From positions 429,903 to 493,902 of the forward strand of contig NZ_FOBB01000005.1 of the NCBI RefSeq assembly GCF_900109685.1: a DNA stretch of 64,000 nucleotides. Reading direction: 5' to 3'. Below the pieces are notes generated by a model. That model saw only the letters and a list, made by a program, of their open reading frames with translations, was not told where the DNA came from and did no database searches. Below are positions 9,337 through 17,642 of the stretch, piece after piece. Made by a program: the position numbers and the translations under genes. Source of the DNA: Chitinophaga rupis. Its GTDB lineage: Bacteria > Bacteroidota > Bacteroidia > Chitinophagales > Chitinophagaceae. Each line of letters starts with the position of its first letter. Position 1 is the stretch's first letter.

Positions 9337-10185
9337 TTAGTGTTTAAACAGCTGCAGCAATGTTGCCAGCTGTTGTTTTAATTCCTTCCGGTCTATAATA
9401 AGGTCCAGGAAGCCATGCTCCAGCAGGAACTCTGCGCTCTGGAAACCTTCCGGCAGGTCTTTCTTAATTGTTTCTTTAATTACGCGCGGACCAGCAAACC
9501 CGATCAGGGCATTGGGCTCCGCAATGTTCAGGTCACCCAGCATAGCATAGGAGGCTGTTACACCGCCGGTAGTGGGGTCTGTCATCATGGAAATGTAAGG
9601 CAGCCTTGCACTGGCCAGCTGGGTAAGCTTGGCCGATGTTTTAGCCATCTGCATCAGTGAAAATGCGCTTTCCATCATACGGGCGCCGCCGGATTTGGAG
9701 ATCACCATCAGTGGCATCTTGTGCGCAATACAGTAATCAATAGCACGGGCAATCTTTTCACCAACCACGGAACCCATGGAACCACCTATAAAAGCAAAAT
9801 CCATACAGGCTATTACCAGGTCGTTACCCAATACCTTGCCTACGCCTACGCGCATGGCATCTTTGAGCCCGGAGCGCTTTTGCGCATCCTTTAAACGCTC
9901 GCCGTAAGGTTTCAGGTCCTGGAAGCCCAGCATATCCTTGGGATAGATGTTGGGAAACAGCTCTTCGTATTGATTATTGTCAAAAAGAATTTCGAAATAT
10001 TCTGCCGAGTTGATACGGTTGTGGTAATTACACTTATCGCAAACGTAGTAATGTTCCCGCAGGTCCTTTACAGTGGTGGTTTTCTTACAATTAGGACATT
10101 TATGCCATAATCCGTCCGGCGCTTCCTTCTTTTCACTGGTAGTGGTATTGATGCCCTGTTTAATGCGTTTAAACCAGCTTGACAT
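9337..10185 (-). CDS. accD: Acetyl-CoA carboxylase carboxyltransferase subunit beta
   Basis: The product is 282 residues with a four-cysteine zinc ribbon (C30, C33, C49, C52) followed by a crotonase-fold carboxyltransferase domain (YGERLKDAQKRSGLKDA, MPLMVISKSGGARMMES, DPTTGGVTASYAMLGD). With AccA it transfers carboxyl from carboxybiotin to acetyl-CoA, making malonyl-CoA for fatty acid synthesis. The length is usual for the family. accA is not in this window. The 5' region (10186-10330) is AT-rich and long enough for an independent promoter. Confidence 0.97.
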   Translation of the reverse strand: MSSWFKRIKQGINTTTSEKKEAPDGLWHKCPNCKKTTTVKDLREHYYVCDKCNYHNRINSAEYFEILFDNNQYEELFPNIYPKDMLGFQDLKPYGERLKDAQKRSGLKDAMRVGVGKVLGNDLVIACMDFAFIGGSMGSVVGEKIARAIDYCIAHKMPLMVISKSGGARMMESAFSLMQMAKTSAKLTQLASARLPYISMMTDPTTGGVTASYAMLGDLNIAEPNALIGFAGPRVIKETIKKDLPEGFQSAEFLLEHGFLDLIIDRKELKQQLATLLQLFKH

Positions 10186-10330
10186 ATTTTTCTGTTAGGT
10201 TAAAAAATAGTGGTGCAAGATACGAATTAAAATCACATGCACTTTTTCCGTTCGCAATATTACAGGAAAAGAAACTGGTTCCCAATAGTTTACCCCATAA
10301 AATTATATATTTTCTTTATTTAATAGAATA

Positions 10331-10452
10331 AGGGGCGCTGCACCGGGGTTAAAAGGGTATCTGAGAGACGGGAAACGGCCCGGACAGGCCGCTACGGCTC
10401 AGTGGCAAGGTCCTGCACGACCAGGAAGGAGAGACGTTCCCCCGCCGCTGTA
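10331..10452 (+). ncRNA. Possible degenerate cobalamin-riboswitch-like element (orphan)
   Basis: This GC-rich island sits in an AT-rich gap. On the plus strand it shows GTTAAAAGGG, then GGACAGGCCGCTAC, then GACCAGGAAGG, in the same order as conserved blocks of cobalamin riboswitches (GTTAAAAGGGAA, CAGGCCCGCTACTGT, B12 box). Several conserved positions do not match. Short hairpins are visible (GGCC-CGGACA-GGCC and GGTC-CTGCAC-GACC), and GGGAAACG can pair with CGTTCC. No plus-strand gene follows, so it would regulate nothing here. It may be a relic, another structured RNA, or chance. Confidence 0.25.
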
Positions 10453-10454
10453 AT

Positions 10455-10489
10455 TAAAAAAGGGTGAAAGGCCTGAAACCCTTCACCCT
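10455..10489 (-). terminator. Rho-independent terminator of the aldolase gene
   Basis: On the minus strand the arms AGGGTGAA and TTCACCCT enclose a 12-base loop and are followed by a run of Ts (complement of AAAAAA at 10456-10461). It lies about 30 bases past the aldolase stop codon. Confidence 0.8.
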
Positions 10490-10520
10490 GCGGTAAATTT
10501 GATCCCTGAATGGGCGTGAA

Positions 10521-11588
10521 TTAAGCGTTCTTGTTGATGCAGTTCAGATCAGCAAATGCTTCTTCCAGGCGTTTTACAAAGGTTTCTTCACCTTTGCGCA
10601 GCCATACGCGGGGATCGTAGTATTTTTTGTTCGGCTTATCTGCGCCTTCCGGGTTGCCCAGCTGAGCCTGCAGGTAGCCTTTTTTAGCTTCGTAGTAGTC
10701 GTGGATGCCTTCCCAGAATGCCCATTGCATATCGGTATCAATGTTCATTTTGATCACGCCGTAACCCAGGGCTTCGGCGATCTGGTGTTTGGGAGAGCCG
10801 GAACCGCCATGGAAAACGTAGTATACGGGTTTAGCAGGCGTTTTATATTTCTCCTGGATAAAGTCCTGGCTGTTCTTCAGGATCTCAGGGCGTAGCTCCA
10901 CGTTACCGGGAGTGTACACACCATGCACGTTACCAAAGGCGGCAGCCACAGTAAAGCGGGGGCCTACCTGTAGCAGGGTTTCGTAGGCAAAAGCCACATC
11001 TTCCGGCTGGGTATATAATTTGGCATTGTCAACGCCGGAGTTGTCCACACCATCTTCTTCACCACCGGTTACACCCAGCTCAATTTCGATGGACATACCC
11101 AGCTTATTCATGCGCTCAAAGTATTTCTTGGAGATCTCGATGTTCTCGTGGATAGGCTCTTCAGACAGGTCCAGCATATGGGAGCTGTACAGGGGCTGGC
11201 CGGTTTGTTTCATGAAAGCTTCGCCGGCATCCAGCAGGCCGTCTATCCAGGGCAGCCATTTTTTTGCAGCGTGATCGGTATGTAAAACTACCGGTACGCC
11301 GTAGTATTTGGCTACTTCGTGTACATGTTTGGCGCCGGATACACCACCGGCAATGTTAGCCTGCAATTTGTCATTCGGCATGCCTTTACCCGCAAAGAAC
11401 TGCGCACCACCGTTGGAGAACTGGATAATTACCGGAGAGTTCACCTTGGCAGCGGTTTCCAGCACTGCGTTCACGGAGTTGGTACCTACCACGTTCACGG
11501 CAGGCATAGCAAATGCGTTGTCCTTAGCATCCTTGTACAGCGCTTCCAGCTCTTCGCCGAATAACACGCCGGCTCTGTATTTTCCCAT
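10521..11588 (-). CDS. fbaA: Class II fructose-bisphosphate aldolase
   Basis: This 355-residue protein is a zinc-dependent class II aldolase that interconverts fructose-1,6-bisphosphate with glyceraldehyde-3-phosphate and dihydroxyacetone phosphate. Visible marks are the metal ligand region VVLHTDHAAKK, the IEIELGVTGGEEDG segment with a metal-binding acidic residue, and the phosphate loop HGGSGSPK. The length fits the long class IIA type of E. coli FbaA. The gene stands alone between a strong promoter (11619-11650) and a terminator (10455-10489), as expected for a highly expressed glycolytic gene. Confidence 0.96.
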   Translation of the reverse strand: MGKYRAGVLFGEELEALYKDAKDNAFAMPAVNVVGTNSVNAVLETAAKVNSPVIIQFSNGGAQFFAGKGMPNDKLQANIAGGVSGAKHVHEVAKYYGVPVVLHTDHAAKKWLPWIDGLLDAGEAFMKQTGQPLYSSHMLDLSEEPIHENIEISKKYFERMNKLGMSIEIELGVTGGEEDGVDNSGVDNAKLYTQPEDVAFAYETLLQVGPRFTVAAAFGNVHGVYTPGNVELRPEILKNSQDFIQEKYKTPAKPVYYVFHGGSGSPKHQIAEALGYGVIKMNIDTDMQWAFWEGIHDYYEAKKGYLQAQLGNPEGADKPNKKYYDPRVWLRKGEETFVKRLEEAFADLNCINKNA

Positions 11589-11618
11589 ATTTTATGATTG
11601 TTTACTGTTTACGGAGGG

Positions 11619-11650
11619 CAAATATAGTAGGAAAAAGCAGAAAGCGCAAA
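11619..11650 (-). promoter_or_regulatory. Promoter of the aldolase gene, overlapping a family D repeat arm
   Basis: On the minus strand TTTG (11650-11647) and TATATTTG (11626-11619) are 20 bases apart. Both match the Bacteroidota consensus exactly. The -33 box lies inside the family D repeat arm that begins near 11632. Confidence 0.7.
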
Positions 11651-12195
11651 GCATAAAGCAGAAAGCCCGAAATTAGGGCCGAGCGCTGGAGGCGGAATGC
11701 TTAACGCTGATGACCGGGTAGCTGGAGGCAAAAAGGCAGAACGTGGAAGGCTGTGCTACGGGGGAAAGGGGAAAGCATAAAGCCGAAGGTAAAAGGACTT
11801 AATGCGGAATGCAGAACACTGAAAGCCCGGAATAGAACATGGAGCGCTTAACGTCAAAACTTTCCAAAGACCAGATAAGCTACAAATTAAGGCCTCCCCG
11901 GATGATGCCAGTTAATTTAAATAACAGCACACCGGTAACCAGTCTTACCACCAGATAACCGCCACAAACAACTTGCAACAAGCGCCAGCAGTGTTTTGTC
12001 ATCAGCACATGCACACAACAAACAAAAGTAAACCCACAATAAAAACACCATCAGCATCCGGTGTTCAACGCATTTGCATATCAAAAGACAAGCCTCAAAA
12101 AAACAGAAGCAGCGTTCAGCGTTCGGCCTTCAGCATTCCGCATACTAAAGCAAAACACAATCAGCTTTCTGCTTTATCCTTTCAGCTTTCCGCTT
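11632..12195. repeat. Inverted word repeat, family D copy 1 (AAAGCATAAAGC words), spanning the long gap
   Basis: The gap between the aldolase and Rieske genes (11589-12264) has no supported gene. Words such as GAAAGC, GCATAAAGC and GCAAAGC are piled up at 11632-11673 and again at 11764-11832. Reverse complements (GCTTTCTGCTTTATCC, CAGCTTTCCGC) lie at 12104-12195. The roughly 270 bases between are A- and C-rich on the plus strand and poor in G. The two sides could pair over a long loop. Confidence 0.7.
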
Positions 12196-12232
12196 AAAAA
12201 AAAGCCGCAGGCAGAAGCCTGCCGGGCTTTTT
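12196..12232 (-). terminator. Terminator of the Rieske lipoprotein gene (probably bidirectional)
   Basis: The stem GCAGGC-AGAA-GCCTGC, extended by flanking GCC/GGGC pairs, is bounded by a run of As on the left and Ts on the right. It sits 33 bases beyond the stop codon of the Rieske gene and can work on either strand. Confidence 0.8.
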
Positions 12233-12264
12233 ATATGTGGCTGGTTTGTCGTGCAAAGAATTTA

Positions 12265-12699
12265 TCAGCTAACACTTAATGTGTTCCCGTTAATAGACAC
12301 CGTCATCTTGGGAAGTGCAGCAGTTGCGGGGCCTGTCTGCACAGCGCCGGTGGTAGTATACCGGCTGCCATGGCCGCAGGGTGCATTACATTCTATCAGG
12401 TCGCTGCCAGTGTTAAAGGTAGAAACAGTGCAGCCCTGATGAGTGCAGGTGCTGGACAGGGCAGAGAATGCCGACGGCGTATTGCCTGCTGCAATACGGA
12501 TCAGGATCACCCCGCCGCCTATTTTAAAATTGCCAGTGTTTAACAGTTCTGTGCTCAGGTCTGCGGTGAGCTTGGCGTTTCCGCCACCGTTATTATTATC
12601 CGGCGCATCGGCCATATGTTTTGTACAGGCGGCTAACCCTCCGGCACATGCGAGTGCCATAGCCATACTAAGATGGCTTACAAAGTCCCTTCTTTCCAT
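12265..12699 (-). CDS. Rieske-type [2Fe-2S] lipoprotein with atypical second cluster box
   Basis: The 144-residue product starts MERRDF, a weak twin-arginine-like motif, and ends its signal with lipobox LAAC near residue 25, so it is an exported lipoprotein. The Rieske fold is indicated by CTHQGCTV and by GHGSRYTTTGAV with GPATAALPK after it. The usual second box is C-x-C-H-G-S. Here it reads ECNAPCGHGSRY, with extra residues between the first Cys and the His. It probably transfers electrons in the periplasm, partner unknown. It has its own terminator and appears to be a single-gene unit. Confidence 0.8.
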   Translation of the reverse strand: MERRDFVSHLSMAMALACAGGLAACTKHMADAPDNNNGGGNAKLTADLSTELLNTGNFKIGGGVILIRIAAGNTPSAFSALSSTCTHQGCTVSTFNTGSDLIECNAPCGHGSRYTTTGAVQTGPATAALPKMTVSINGNTLSVS

Positions 12700-12777
12700 T
12701 TTGGTCGTACGTTTAGTGAAAGAATTAAGCGTGATTGAATAGGAATAAATGTGTTTATATATAGTTACGTGGAGTGA

Positions 12778-13620
12778 TCATAAAAGGTTGCCTGTTGAGC
12801 CAGGATATGAGGAGGAGTGCAGCAGCTCCCGCAAATACTCCGGTGCTTCCAGTAAGCGGCTGCCATACCAGGAGAACATTTCCCCATCCACCAGCCGTAT
12901 TTGTGCGCCGGGCAGCACGGCCTGTATTTCTGCTATATGCTGCTCCTTAAAAGGGTAGGGCTCTGAAGAAAGTAATATTAGCTGCTGTGCCGGGGGCACA
13001 TCTTTAAAAAGCGTCGTTAACTCCTCCAGCGTAACTGCCGGGTACCGGGGCATATCTGCCAGCACATTCGTTAAACCACATGCAGCCAGCATATGATGAA
13101 TGAAAGTATCTCCGCCCGCCACCATCCATGGATTACGCCAGATAAAATAAGCAGCATGCAATTCCGTAACCGGTAAGGCTTCATGCAAACCCTTAAACTG
13201 TTCCTGGATCTGCATGCTCAATGCCAGTCCCTGTTTTGCATAGCCGGTTATTTCACCCACCCGCCGTATCATTTGCAGGGCCTCATCCAGGGTATGAATA
13301 TCACTTACCCACACGGGAAATTCCATCTGCAGGGCAGTGATCTGTTCCTGCTGGTTTTCTTCTTTATTGGCGATGATCAGATCGGGCTGTAAGGCCCTTA
13401 TCTTATCCAGGTCCAGCGTTTTGGTGCCGCCAATGCGCGTTTTATTGCGGAACCACTCTTCCGGGTGTACACAAAACTTCGTGATGCCCACTACTTCTTC
13501 CTCCAATCCCAAATGATACAACAGCTCCGTTTGCGATGGCACAACCGATATGATCCGCCGCGGCCGCGCAGGAATGGATACCTCGTTATGCAATTGATCT
13601 ATGTGAATACGGTAGCCCAT
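12778..13620 (-). CDS. Helical-backbone periplasmic-binding-like protein (BtuF/FepB fold) without signal peptide
   Basis: The product is 280 residues and matches the helical-backbone metal receptor family, with RPRRIISVVPSQTELLYHLGL at the start (given in part), VVGITKFCVHP, IGGTKTLDLDKIRALQPDLI and LLSSEPYPF. Family members usually bind vitamin B12, haem or siderophores for ABC import. This one begins at MGYRIHIDQLH with no signal peptide, and no permease or ATPase gene is adjacent. It may therefore act in the cytoplasm or not in transport at all. No upstream in-frame signal sequence is seen. Confidence 0.8.
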   Translation of the reverse strand: MGYRIHIDQLHNEVSIPARPRRIISVVPSQTELLYHLGLEEEVVGITKFCVHPEEWFRNKTRIGGTKTLDLDKIRALQPDLIIANKEENQQEQITALQMEFPVWVSDIHTLDEALQMIRRVGEITGYAKQGLALSMQIQEQFKGLHEALPVTELHAAYFIWRNPWMVAGGDTFIHHMLAACGLTNVLADMPRYPAVTLEELTTLFKDVPPAQQLILLSSEPYPFKEQHIAEIQAVLPGAQIRLVDGEMFSWYGSRLLEAPEYLRELLHSSSYPGSTGNLL

Positions 13621-13629
13621 GGGAGGATG

Positions 13630-13873
13630 GAATTACGAATTACGAATTGAGTAGATCGTAGTTTTAAAATTTCGCCTAATTCAAGACAATTCAATACATT
13701 GTTTTCAACCACTTCAATCCAGTCATAATTAGTTACAATTTATTTTCGATAACGTTCCCACTAAGGCCGGGCAGGCTATAAATGCTTCATATTTAATAAT
13801 CAGCTGAATCAACTCCTGATAATCATCCCCTGCATTCCAATTCGTAATTCGTAATTCCATAATTCGTAATTGC
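13630..13873. repeat. Inverted word repeat, family C copy 1 (AATTACGAATT words)
   Basis: The left arm at 13630-13650 reads AATTACGAATTACGAATTG. The right arm at 13838-13873 carries ATTCGTAATTCGTAATTCC and a further AATTCGTAATTG. The loop of about 190 bases contains CCGGGCAGGCTATAAATGC, whose core GGGCAGGCTAT also occurs in the loop of copy 2. It lies between the cystathionine beta-synthase gene and the binding-protein gene. Confidence 0.8.
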
Positions 13874-13874
13874 C

Positions 13875-15233
13875 TCAGCTCCCCAGTGCCTGAATAATAT
13901 CATACTTCGTAACAATATGCCAGCTGCCGCTATCATCCTTCGTTAGCACAGCGCCATTCTCTTTGTTAATATACACCGCCAGCTTTTCAATAGGCGTATC
14001 CATGCTCACTTCCGGGAAAGCTGCATGCATCACCTGTTTCACCGGTGCATCTTTCAGGTTTACATCATCCATCAGCTTATTAAATAATCCGCCTTCGGAA
14101 ATAGCGCCTATAATGTCACCGTTATGCAGTACGGGAATATGCTCTATTTCAAACTTCTTCATTTTGGCAATGGCATCGCTCACTTTCTCTTCGCCGCCAA
14201 TGGTTACCAGTGGCAGGTTGCGGCGGCCGTTCACCACATCTTTCACGGTTTTTACATCCAGGAAACCGCGCTCCATCATCCACTGATCATTATAGATCTT
14301 GCCTACATAACGGCTGCCATGATCGTGGAATACCACCACTACCAGGTCCGTTGGTTTAAGCTGCGCTTTCAGCTGCAGCAGGCCTGCTATGGCAGAACCG
14401 GCGGAGTAACCCACAAAAATGCCTTCTTCCTTGGCAATGCGGCGGGCCATAATAGCGCCGTCTTTATCCGTTACTTTTTCAAAGTGATCAATGTACCGCA
14501 TGTCGTAGTTCTGCGGCACAAAATCCTCGCCAATACCCTCGGTAATGTAAGGATACACTTCGCTCATATCAATTTCACCGGTTTCATGGTATTTTTTCAG
14601 CAGGGAGCCATAGCTGTCAATAGCCCATACTTTAATAGCCGGGTTCTTTTCTTTCAGGTATTGTCCTGCGCCGGTTACGGTGCCGCCGGTACCGGTAGCT
14701 ACCACCAGGTGGGTAACCTTACCATCGGTTTGCTCCCATATTTCCGGGCCGGTTTGCTCATAATGCGCATCCCGGTTAGCCAGGTTATCATATTGGTTTA
14801 CGTAAAAGGAGTTCGGGATTTCTTTGGATAAGCGCCGGGCCACAGAGTAGTAGGAGCGGGGATCTTCCGGCTCTACATTCGTGGGGCATACGATCACTTC
14901 CGCACCCACCGCCTTCAGGATGTCCATTTTTTCTTTGGACTGTTTATCCGTAGTAGTAAAAATACATTTATAGCCTTTTATTACCGCAGCCAGCGCCAGG
15001 CCCATACCAGTATTGCCGGAGGTGCCTTCAATAATGGTGCCGCCGGGTTTTAACAGGCCCTGTTGTTCTGCTACCTCCACCATTTTTACCGCCATACGGT
15101 CCTTAATGGAGTTGCCGGGGTTAAAAAATTCCACCTTTGCCATTACGGGGCAGGGTAGCGCTGCCGTTACACGGTTTAGTTTAACTAACGGGGTATGACC
15201 TATCGTTTCCAGTATGTTGTTACAGAATTGCAT
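13875..15233 (-). CDS. Cystathionine beta-synthase (PLP enzyme with CBS-domain pair)
   Basis: This 452-residue protein has a fold-type II PLP domain with the Schiff-base lysine K44 in NPGNSIKDRM, the substrate loop GTSGNTG near residue 70, and the phosphate loop GTGGTVTG. Residues about 335-452 form two CBS repeats (VSDAIAKMKKFEIEHIPV and MDTPIEKLAVYINKENGAV), the usual regulatory module. It likely condenses serine with homocysteine, or makes cysteine from O-acetylserine; the presence of the CBS pair favours the first. The start MQFCNNILETIGHTPLV agrees with homologues. It is transcribed away from bioD, so the promoters are divergent. Confidence 0.9.
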   Translation of the reverse strand: MQFCNNILETIGHTPLVKLNRVTAALPCPVMAKVEFFNPGNSIKDRMAVKMVEVAEQQGLLKPGGTIIEGTSGNTGMGLALAAVIKGYKCIFTTTDKQSKEKMDILKAVGAEVIVCPTNVEPEDPRSYYSVARRLSKEIPNSFYVNQYDNLANRDAHYEQTGPEIWEQTDGKVTHLVVATGTGGTVTGAGQYLKEKNPAIKVWAIDSYGSLLKKYHETGEIDMSEVYPYITEGIGEDFVPQNYDMRYIDHFEKVTDKDGAIMARRIAKEEGIFVGYSAGSAIAGLLQLKAQLKPTDLVVVVFHDHGSRYVGKIYNDQWMMERGFLDVKTVKDVVNGRRNLPLVTIGGEEKVSDAIAKMKKFEIEHIPVLHNGDIIGAISEGGLFNKLMDDVNLKDAPVKQVMHAAFPEVSMDTPIEKLAVYINKENGAVLTKDDSGSWHIVTKYDIIQALGS

Positions 15234-15319
15234 AGCGTGATATTAATATTGCAGCGAAAATAAGGGAAAAAATCGGGGCAGGAATAAAGGGCATGGCGCA
15301 TTAAACAACAATCATCCGT

Positions 15320-15327
15320 TATCTTTG
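15320..15327 (+). promoter_or_regulatory. -7 box of bioD, almost touching the start codon
   Basis: TATCTTTG is an exact TAnnTTTG match ending 6 bases before the bioD ATG at 15334. Transcription starting about 7 bases past the box would give a leaderless or nearly leaderless mRNA. No clear -33 TTTG is seen at the right distance. Confidence 0.5.
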
Positions 15328-15333
15328 CGCGTT

Positions 15334-15957
15334 ATGAGTAACCGGATATTCATTACAGGCATAGGCACCGGTGTGGGAAAAACCATTACCGCAGCCTGTG
15401 TTACGCAAGCCCTGGGGGCTGATTACTGGAAACCTGTACAAACAGGATTGCTGGAAGGCACGGATACGCAAACCGTGCGTGCGCTGCTGTCCAATACCAC
15501 CTCTGTATGCCATAAAGAAGTATATTGCCTGCAGGAGCCTGCATCGCCGCACCTGGCCGCGCGGCTGGAAAACGTGACCATTGATCCGGCCCTTATCCTG
15601 CAGCAGGCGTCTATTATACAACCGCCTCAGCGCAGCCTGGTAATAGAAGGCGCCGGCGGGTTAATGGTGCCGCTGAATGAGGACGTGTTTACGCTGGACC
15701 TCATTCGTCAGCTGCAGGCTAAAGTGATTATTGTGGCGCAGAACTACCTGGGCAGTATTAACCACTCCCTGCTTACCGCCCGGGTACTACAGGCCAGTGA
15801 TATACCGGTGCTGGGCTGGATCTTCAACGGCGATCATCATTCCAATGAAGAGGATGTTGTGCGCTGGAGCGGTTATCCTAAGCTGGGCCGCATACCGCAC
15901 GCCACTGTGGTTGATGCTAATTTTATTGCCTTACAGGCCAAACAGCTGATGTTTTAA
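15334..15957 (+). CDS. bioD: Dethiobiotin synthetase
   Basis: The product is 207 residues from the ATG at 15334. An earlier in-frame TTG at 15325 overlaps the promoter box and is not favoured. It carries the P-loop GIGTGVGKT (residues 9-17), KPVQTG with the substrate lysine, and EGAGGLMVPL, all typical of BioD. The enzyme makes dethiobiotin from 7,8-diaminopelargonate, CO2 and ATP, the penultimate step of biotin synthesis. Other bio genes are not in this window. It leads a tight plus-strand run with the cyclo-ligase 24 bases downstream. Confidence 0.95.
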   Translation: MSNRIFITGIGTGVGKTITAACVTQALGADYWKPVQTGLLEGTDTQTVRALLSNTTSVCHKEVYCLQEPASPHLAARLENVTIDPALILQQASIIQPPQRSLVIEGAGGLMVPLNEDVFTLDLIRQLQAKVIIVAQNYLGSINHSLLTARVLQASDIPVLGWIFNGDHHSNEEDVVRWSGYPKLGRIPHATVVDANFIALQAKQLMF

Positions 15958-15981
15958 ATAAGCACACACAAAGTAAACCGA

Positions 15982-16566
15982 TTGTTCACTAAAACGGATA
16001 TACGAAAGCAGTTCCTGGAACGCCGTCTTAACATGCCGGCAGAGGACGCTGCTGCACTTAACCAGCACCTGCTGGAAAACTGTCAAAAGGTGAATTATAG
16101 CCGCATTCGCTGGGCGCACATCTTTCTTCCCATAACAGAAAAAAAGGAGGTGAATACCTGGCCCATAGTAACATGGATGCGCCAGGCTTATCCGGCCCTG
16201 CAATGGGTGCTGGGCAAGGCTTCCCTGGCCACCGCCGACATGGAGCATTTCCTGTGGGAAGAACATACCCCTCTGGTTAAAAGCCGCTATGGCATACCGG
16301 AACCCGCCGGCGGCATACCCGTGGAACCCGGTACGCTGGACCTGGTATTTGTACCGCTGCTGGCCTTTGACCTTACCGGTCATCGCGTAGGTTACGGCAA
16401 AGGCATGTACGACCGCTTTCTGAAACAATGCCGGCCGGATGTGCGCACCATCGGCCTTTCCCTGTTTGAGCCGGTAGATGTGATCATGGATGCCGATATC
16501 CACGATGTACCGCTGCAAACCGTTATTACACCCGTTACTATCTATCAATTTATTGAAAAACAATGA
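15982..16566 (+). CDS. 5-formyltetrahydrofolate cyclo-ligase, TTG start
   Basis: This 194-residue protein makes 5,10-methenyl-THF from 5-formyl-THF with ATP. Family marks are the N-terminal DIRKQFLERR, YGIPEPAGG, and the C-terminal LDLVFVPLLAFDLTGHRVGYGKGMYDR region (given only in part: VGYGKGMYDR). The reading frame opens right after the bioD stop, and the only start before the conserved DIRKQF is the TTG at 15982. The next ATG would remove that conserved helix. Its stop overlaps the lpxK start (ATGA), so the two are translationally coupled. Confidence 0.92.
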   Translation: MFTKTDIRKQFLERRLNMPAEDAAALNQHLLENCQKVNYSRIRWAHIFLPITEKKEVNTWPIVTWMRQAYPALQWVLGKASLATADMEHFLWEEHTPLVKSRYGIPEPAGGIPVEPGTLDLVFVPLLAFDLTGHRVGYGKGMYDRFLKQCRPDVRTIGLSLFEPVDVIMDADIHDVPLQTVITPVTIYQFIEKQ

Positions 16567-17642
16567 AAGTACTGCGATACCTGAAATTCCTGCTTTACCC
16601 CTTTTCCCTGCTATACGGCCTGGTAATGTGGATACGGAACCGCCTATACGATGCCGGCACCCTTACCGCTGTAAGTTTTGACCTGCCCATTATTGCCGTG
16701 GGCAACCTGTCTGTAGGCGGTACCGGTAAAACCCCGCATGTGGAATACCTCATACGCCTGCTGAAAGAACATTTTACCATAGCCACCCTCAGCCGCGGGT
16801 ATAACCGCCGTTCCAGGGGCTACCAGCTGGCCAGTGAGAACAGCACAGCTGCGCAGCTGGGCGATGAGCCCATGCAATTTCACCAGAAGTTCCCGGATAT
16901 CAGCGTATGTGTAGGTGAGGAGCGTATGCTGGCCATTCCCCAGCTGTTAGGCGAAAAACCGGAAACCCAGGTCATTCTGCTGGACGATGCCTTTCAGCAC
17001 CGCTCCATTAAACCTGGCTTCAACATCCTCGTTACTGAATACAACCGCCCCTTTACCCGCGATCATGTGGTGCCTTTTGGCCGCCTGCGTGAGGGGCGTA
17101 AAGGTTATGAGCGGGCCAGCTGCATTATTGTATCCAAATGCCCGCCCAATATGGGAGAAACGGAAAAACAGGCCCTGCAGCGGGAAATAAATCCCCTGCC
17201 GTACCAGCGCCTTTTCTTTACCAGCCTGCAATACGGGCAGCCCTATGACCTGTTCACCCAGGCGCCTATGCTCATAAGCCCGGATGCTACTTTGCTGCTG
17301 GTATGCGGTATTGCCCGCCCGGCCCCCCTGGTACAACATTTAAAAGAGGGTTTTAAAGAGGTGTTCCTGCTGCCTTTCCCGGATCATTATTACTATAGCA
17401 ATAACGATCTGGAAAAGATAAGCAAAGAGCTGAAAGACTTACCCGGTGCGGAAAAGGTGGTGATCACCACAGAAAAGGATGCCGTGCGCCTGCACCTGTT
17501 ACAGGAGCGTTTGCAGGAGTTGAACCTGCGCATAGCAGTGATACCTGTGGAAATATCTTTGCTCTTCGGCGAAGGGAATTCATTTAATAATTATATTTTT
17601 GACTATATCGTGGGGACTGGAACATCATATATTAGAACTTAA
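16563..17642 (+). CDS. lpxK: Tetraacyldisaccharide 4'-kinase
   Basis: The product is 359 residues. It opens with a hydrophobic, membrane-associated helix (FLLYPFSLLYGLVMWIRN), then VGNLSVGGTGKTPHV, the LpxK P-loop, then LSRGYNRRSRGY and LLDDAFQHRSI with the catalytic Asp-rich segment. It phosphorylates the 4' position of the lipid A disaccharide at the inner membrane. It overlaps the cyclo-ligase gene by 4 bases and the rnr gene by 1 base, so all three are co-translated. Confidence 0.95.
   Translation: MKVLRYLKFLLYPFSLLYGLVMWIRNRLYDAGTLTAVSFDLPIIAVGNLSVGGTGKTPHVEYLIRLLKEHFTIATLSRGYNRRSRGYQLASENSTAAQLGDEPMQFHQKFPDISVCVGEERMLAIPQLLGEKPETQVILLDDAFQHRSIKPGFNILVTEYNRPFTRDHVVPFGRLREGRKGYERASCIIVSKCPPNMGETEKQALQREINPLPYQRLFFTSLQYGQPYDLFTQAPMLISPDATLLLVCGIARPAPLVQHLKEGFKEVFLLPFPDHYYYSNNDLEKISKELKDLPGAEKVVITTEKDAVRLHLLQERLQELNLRIAVIPVEISLLFGEGNSFNNYIFDYIVGTGTSYIRT

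Noticed and set aside
10331..10452. SRP RNA, 6S RNA, TPP and glycine riboswitch
   Set aside because: None of their conserved cores is present; only a weak cobalamin-like block order remains.
11973..12279. Frames of 72-74 codons between the aldolase and Rieske genes
   Set aside because: They lie in family D repeat words and A/C-rich sequence and read through a terminator.
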